The notes beneath the pieces were generated by a model that was not told the origin of the DNA, searched no databases, and saw only the letters and a list, made by a program, of their open reading frames with translations. The position numbers and the translations under genes were made by a program. DNA of 6,426 bases from Gemmatimonadota bacterium. GTDB lineage: Bacteria; Gemmatimonadota; Gemmatimonadetes; Longimicrobiales; Gaopeijiaceae. The stretch spans positions 1-6,426 of the forward strand of contig SKZC01000110.1 in assembly GCA_007127575.1 (NCBI GenBank). The letters are read 5' to 3'. Below are positions 5,559 to 6,426 of the stretch, piece by piece; positions within the stretch are counted from its first letter, which is position 1, and the number at the start of each line of letters is the position of its first letter.

Positions 5559-6344
5559 ATGACGACAGTCTCAGATCCTGGTTCCCGGACCCTCCGTCTG
5601 GAGGGATTCAATGCGGTGGTCGCCGGCGGTTCCGGCAACGTTGGCCGGTACCTGGTGGGCGCCCTGCTGGACGCGGGTGCGTCGGTCATCGTCCCGTCGC
5701 GCTCTGAGGACAAGCTTGAGGAGATCAAGCGGGTCCAGGGGAATGCTGGGAACGGCCGCCTGTTTCCGCTGCTCGGGAATATCGCCGATGAATCGGAGGG
5801 CCCTCGCCTCGTGGAGCGCATACGCAAGCAGGTAGGCCCACTTCATGGAGCGGTGGCGAGCCTGGGGGGATTCGTCTCCACGCCTTCGGTCCTCGGGAGC
5901 TCGAGAGCCCAACTCCAGACCGCAGTGGACGGGTACCTGATGGCGCACTTCGGAGTGGCCCGCGCGTTGATTCCGGCCCTGGAGGAAACCAGAGGCAGCT
6001 ACACCTTCATCAACGGACCTCTCGCCTTCGACCTTTGGGCCCCACAGTCCGCGCTAGTTTCCATCGCGACGGCCGGCCAGGCGATGCTGGCGCGGGCGGT
6101 GATGAAGGAAACCGCATCCGAAGAGAGCTCCAACGCCGATCCGGCTTCCGCAGCCCGCGTACGTGTGAACGAGCTGGTGATCCACACCGCGGTGGGGTGG
6201 GGAGAAGCGGACAAGAAAAGCCCCGTGCGACCCGAGGACATTGGACGCTACGTGAGTCACCTGATGTCGGATGCGGGCTCCGGGGTTCACGGGCGCACGA
6301 TCCACCTGAAATCCCCTGAGCAGCTCCGGGAGATCGGCGGGTAG
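5559..6344 (+). CDS. Atypical short-chain dehydrogenase-like protein lacking the catalytic Tyr/Lys
   Basis: This 261-residue Rossmann-fold protein has the length of a classical SDR. The cofactor loop GGSGNVG (23-29) follows strand one, and SRSEDKL (47-53) after strand two has an arginine suited to NADP. LGNIADE (72-78) sits where DVTD is usual and ASLGGF (100-105) where NNAG is usual. The active-site strand reads TFINGP (149-154), without the catalytic Ser, and where YxxxK should lie the sequence is ALVSIATAGQAML (165-177), giving Val and Thr. The C-terminal part (VRPEDIGRYVSHLMSDAGSGVHGRTIHL) is a normal SDR ending. It probably binds a nucleotide but is unlikely to be a standard oxidoreductase; a binding, regulatory or different catalytic role is inferred. 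The start is ATG 5559, with GGGGAG (5546-5551) 7 bases upstream; an ATG at 5544 or TTG at 5457 lacks such a site. The gene stands alone downstream of a 234-base gap. Confidence 0.85.
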   Translation: MTTVSDPGSRTLRLEGFNAVVAGGSGNVGRYLVGALLDAGASVIVPSRSEDKLEEIKRVQGNAGNGRLFPLLGNIADESEGPRLVERIRKQVGPLHGAVASLGGFVSTPSVLGSSRAQLQTAVDGYLMAHFGVARALIPALEETRGSYTFINGPLAFDLWAPQSALVSIATAGQAMLARAVMKETASEESSNADPASAARVRVNELVIHTAVGWGEADKKSPVRPEDIGRYVSHLMSDAGSGVHGRTIHLKSPEQLREIGG

Positions 6345-6355
6345 CCTGCCAAGGG

Positions 6356-6371
6356 GACCCGGTGACCCGGT
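6356..6371 (+). repeat. Perfect 8-base tandem duplication after the SDR-like gene
   Basis: GACCCGGT occurs twice back to back at 6356-6363 and 6364-6371, 12 bases after the SDR-like stop codon. It is probably a small slippage product. Nothing else is seen in the last 82 bases. Confidence 0.5.
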
Positions 6372-6426
6372 GGTCAGAGCTCGCCGCTGCACCCCCTCCC
6401 CTCGGCTGCGCTGCCGCACTCTTCGA

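Overview
The window is high-GC bacterial DNA with densely packed genes and ATG/GTG starts. It holds six intact genes, one gene cut by the left edge, one amputated gene and a few non-coding stretches. The metalloprotease type at the left edge and the general gene style suggest a soil or environmental lineage such as Gemmatimonadota or Acidobacteriota. That is inference only, because there is no rRNA or other marker gene here.

Layout. (1) Positions 1-666 (+) are the C-terminal 221 residues of a large zinc-dependent metalloprotease, followed directly by a stem-loop. (2) Positions 667-1163 hold no recognisable gene. Two overlapping small frames (674-847 and 840-1046) have coding-like base composition, and a pair of mutually exclusive inverted repeats lies at 1106-1146. 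(3) Positions 1164-1304 (+) encode only the first 46 residues of an NAD(P)-binding epimerase-type protein. Its stop codon overlaps the start of a complete membrane methyltransferase-like gene (1301-2002). (4) Convergent to this, on the minus strand, a GAF/HisKA_3 sensor kinase (3880-2717) and a NarL-type response regulator (2720-2070) overlap by GTGA and form a cytoplasmic two-component system. (5) Divergent from the kinase, a SRPBCC/AHSA1-like protein (4127-4567) overlaps by 44 bases a DJ-1/PfpI-family protein (4524-5324). (6) Three 18-base tandem repeats begin in the last codons of the DJ-1/PfpI gene. (7) An atypical short-chain dehydrogenase-like protein (5559-6344) lacks the usual catalytic residues. 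The last 82 bases hold no gene.

How the genes may work together. The kinase and regulator are a clear pair and the SRPBCC and DJ-1/PfpI genes a likely operon. Nothing in the sequence shows what the kinase senses or which genes the regulator controls. No mobile element, CRISPR array, RNA gene or recognisable novel defence or biosynthetic system is visible. The items most worth a second look are the amputated Rossmann leader fused in operon to a membrane methyltransferase, the 18-base triplet repeat, the catalytically stripped SDR and the cysteine cluster in the kinase GAF domain.
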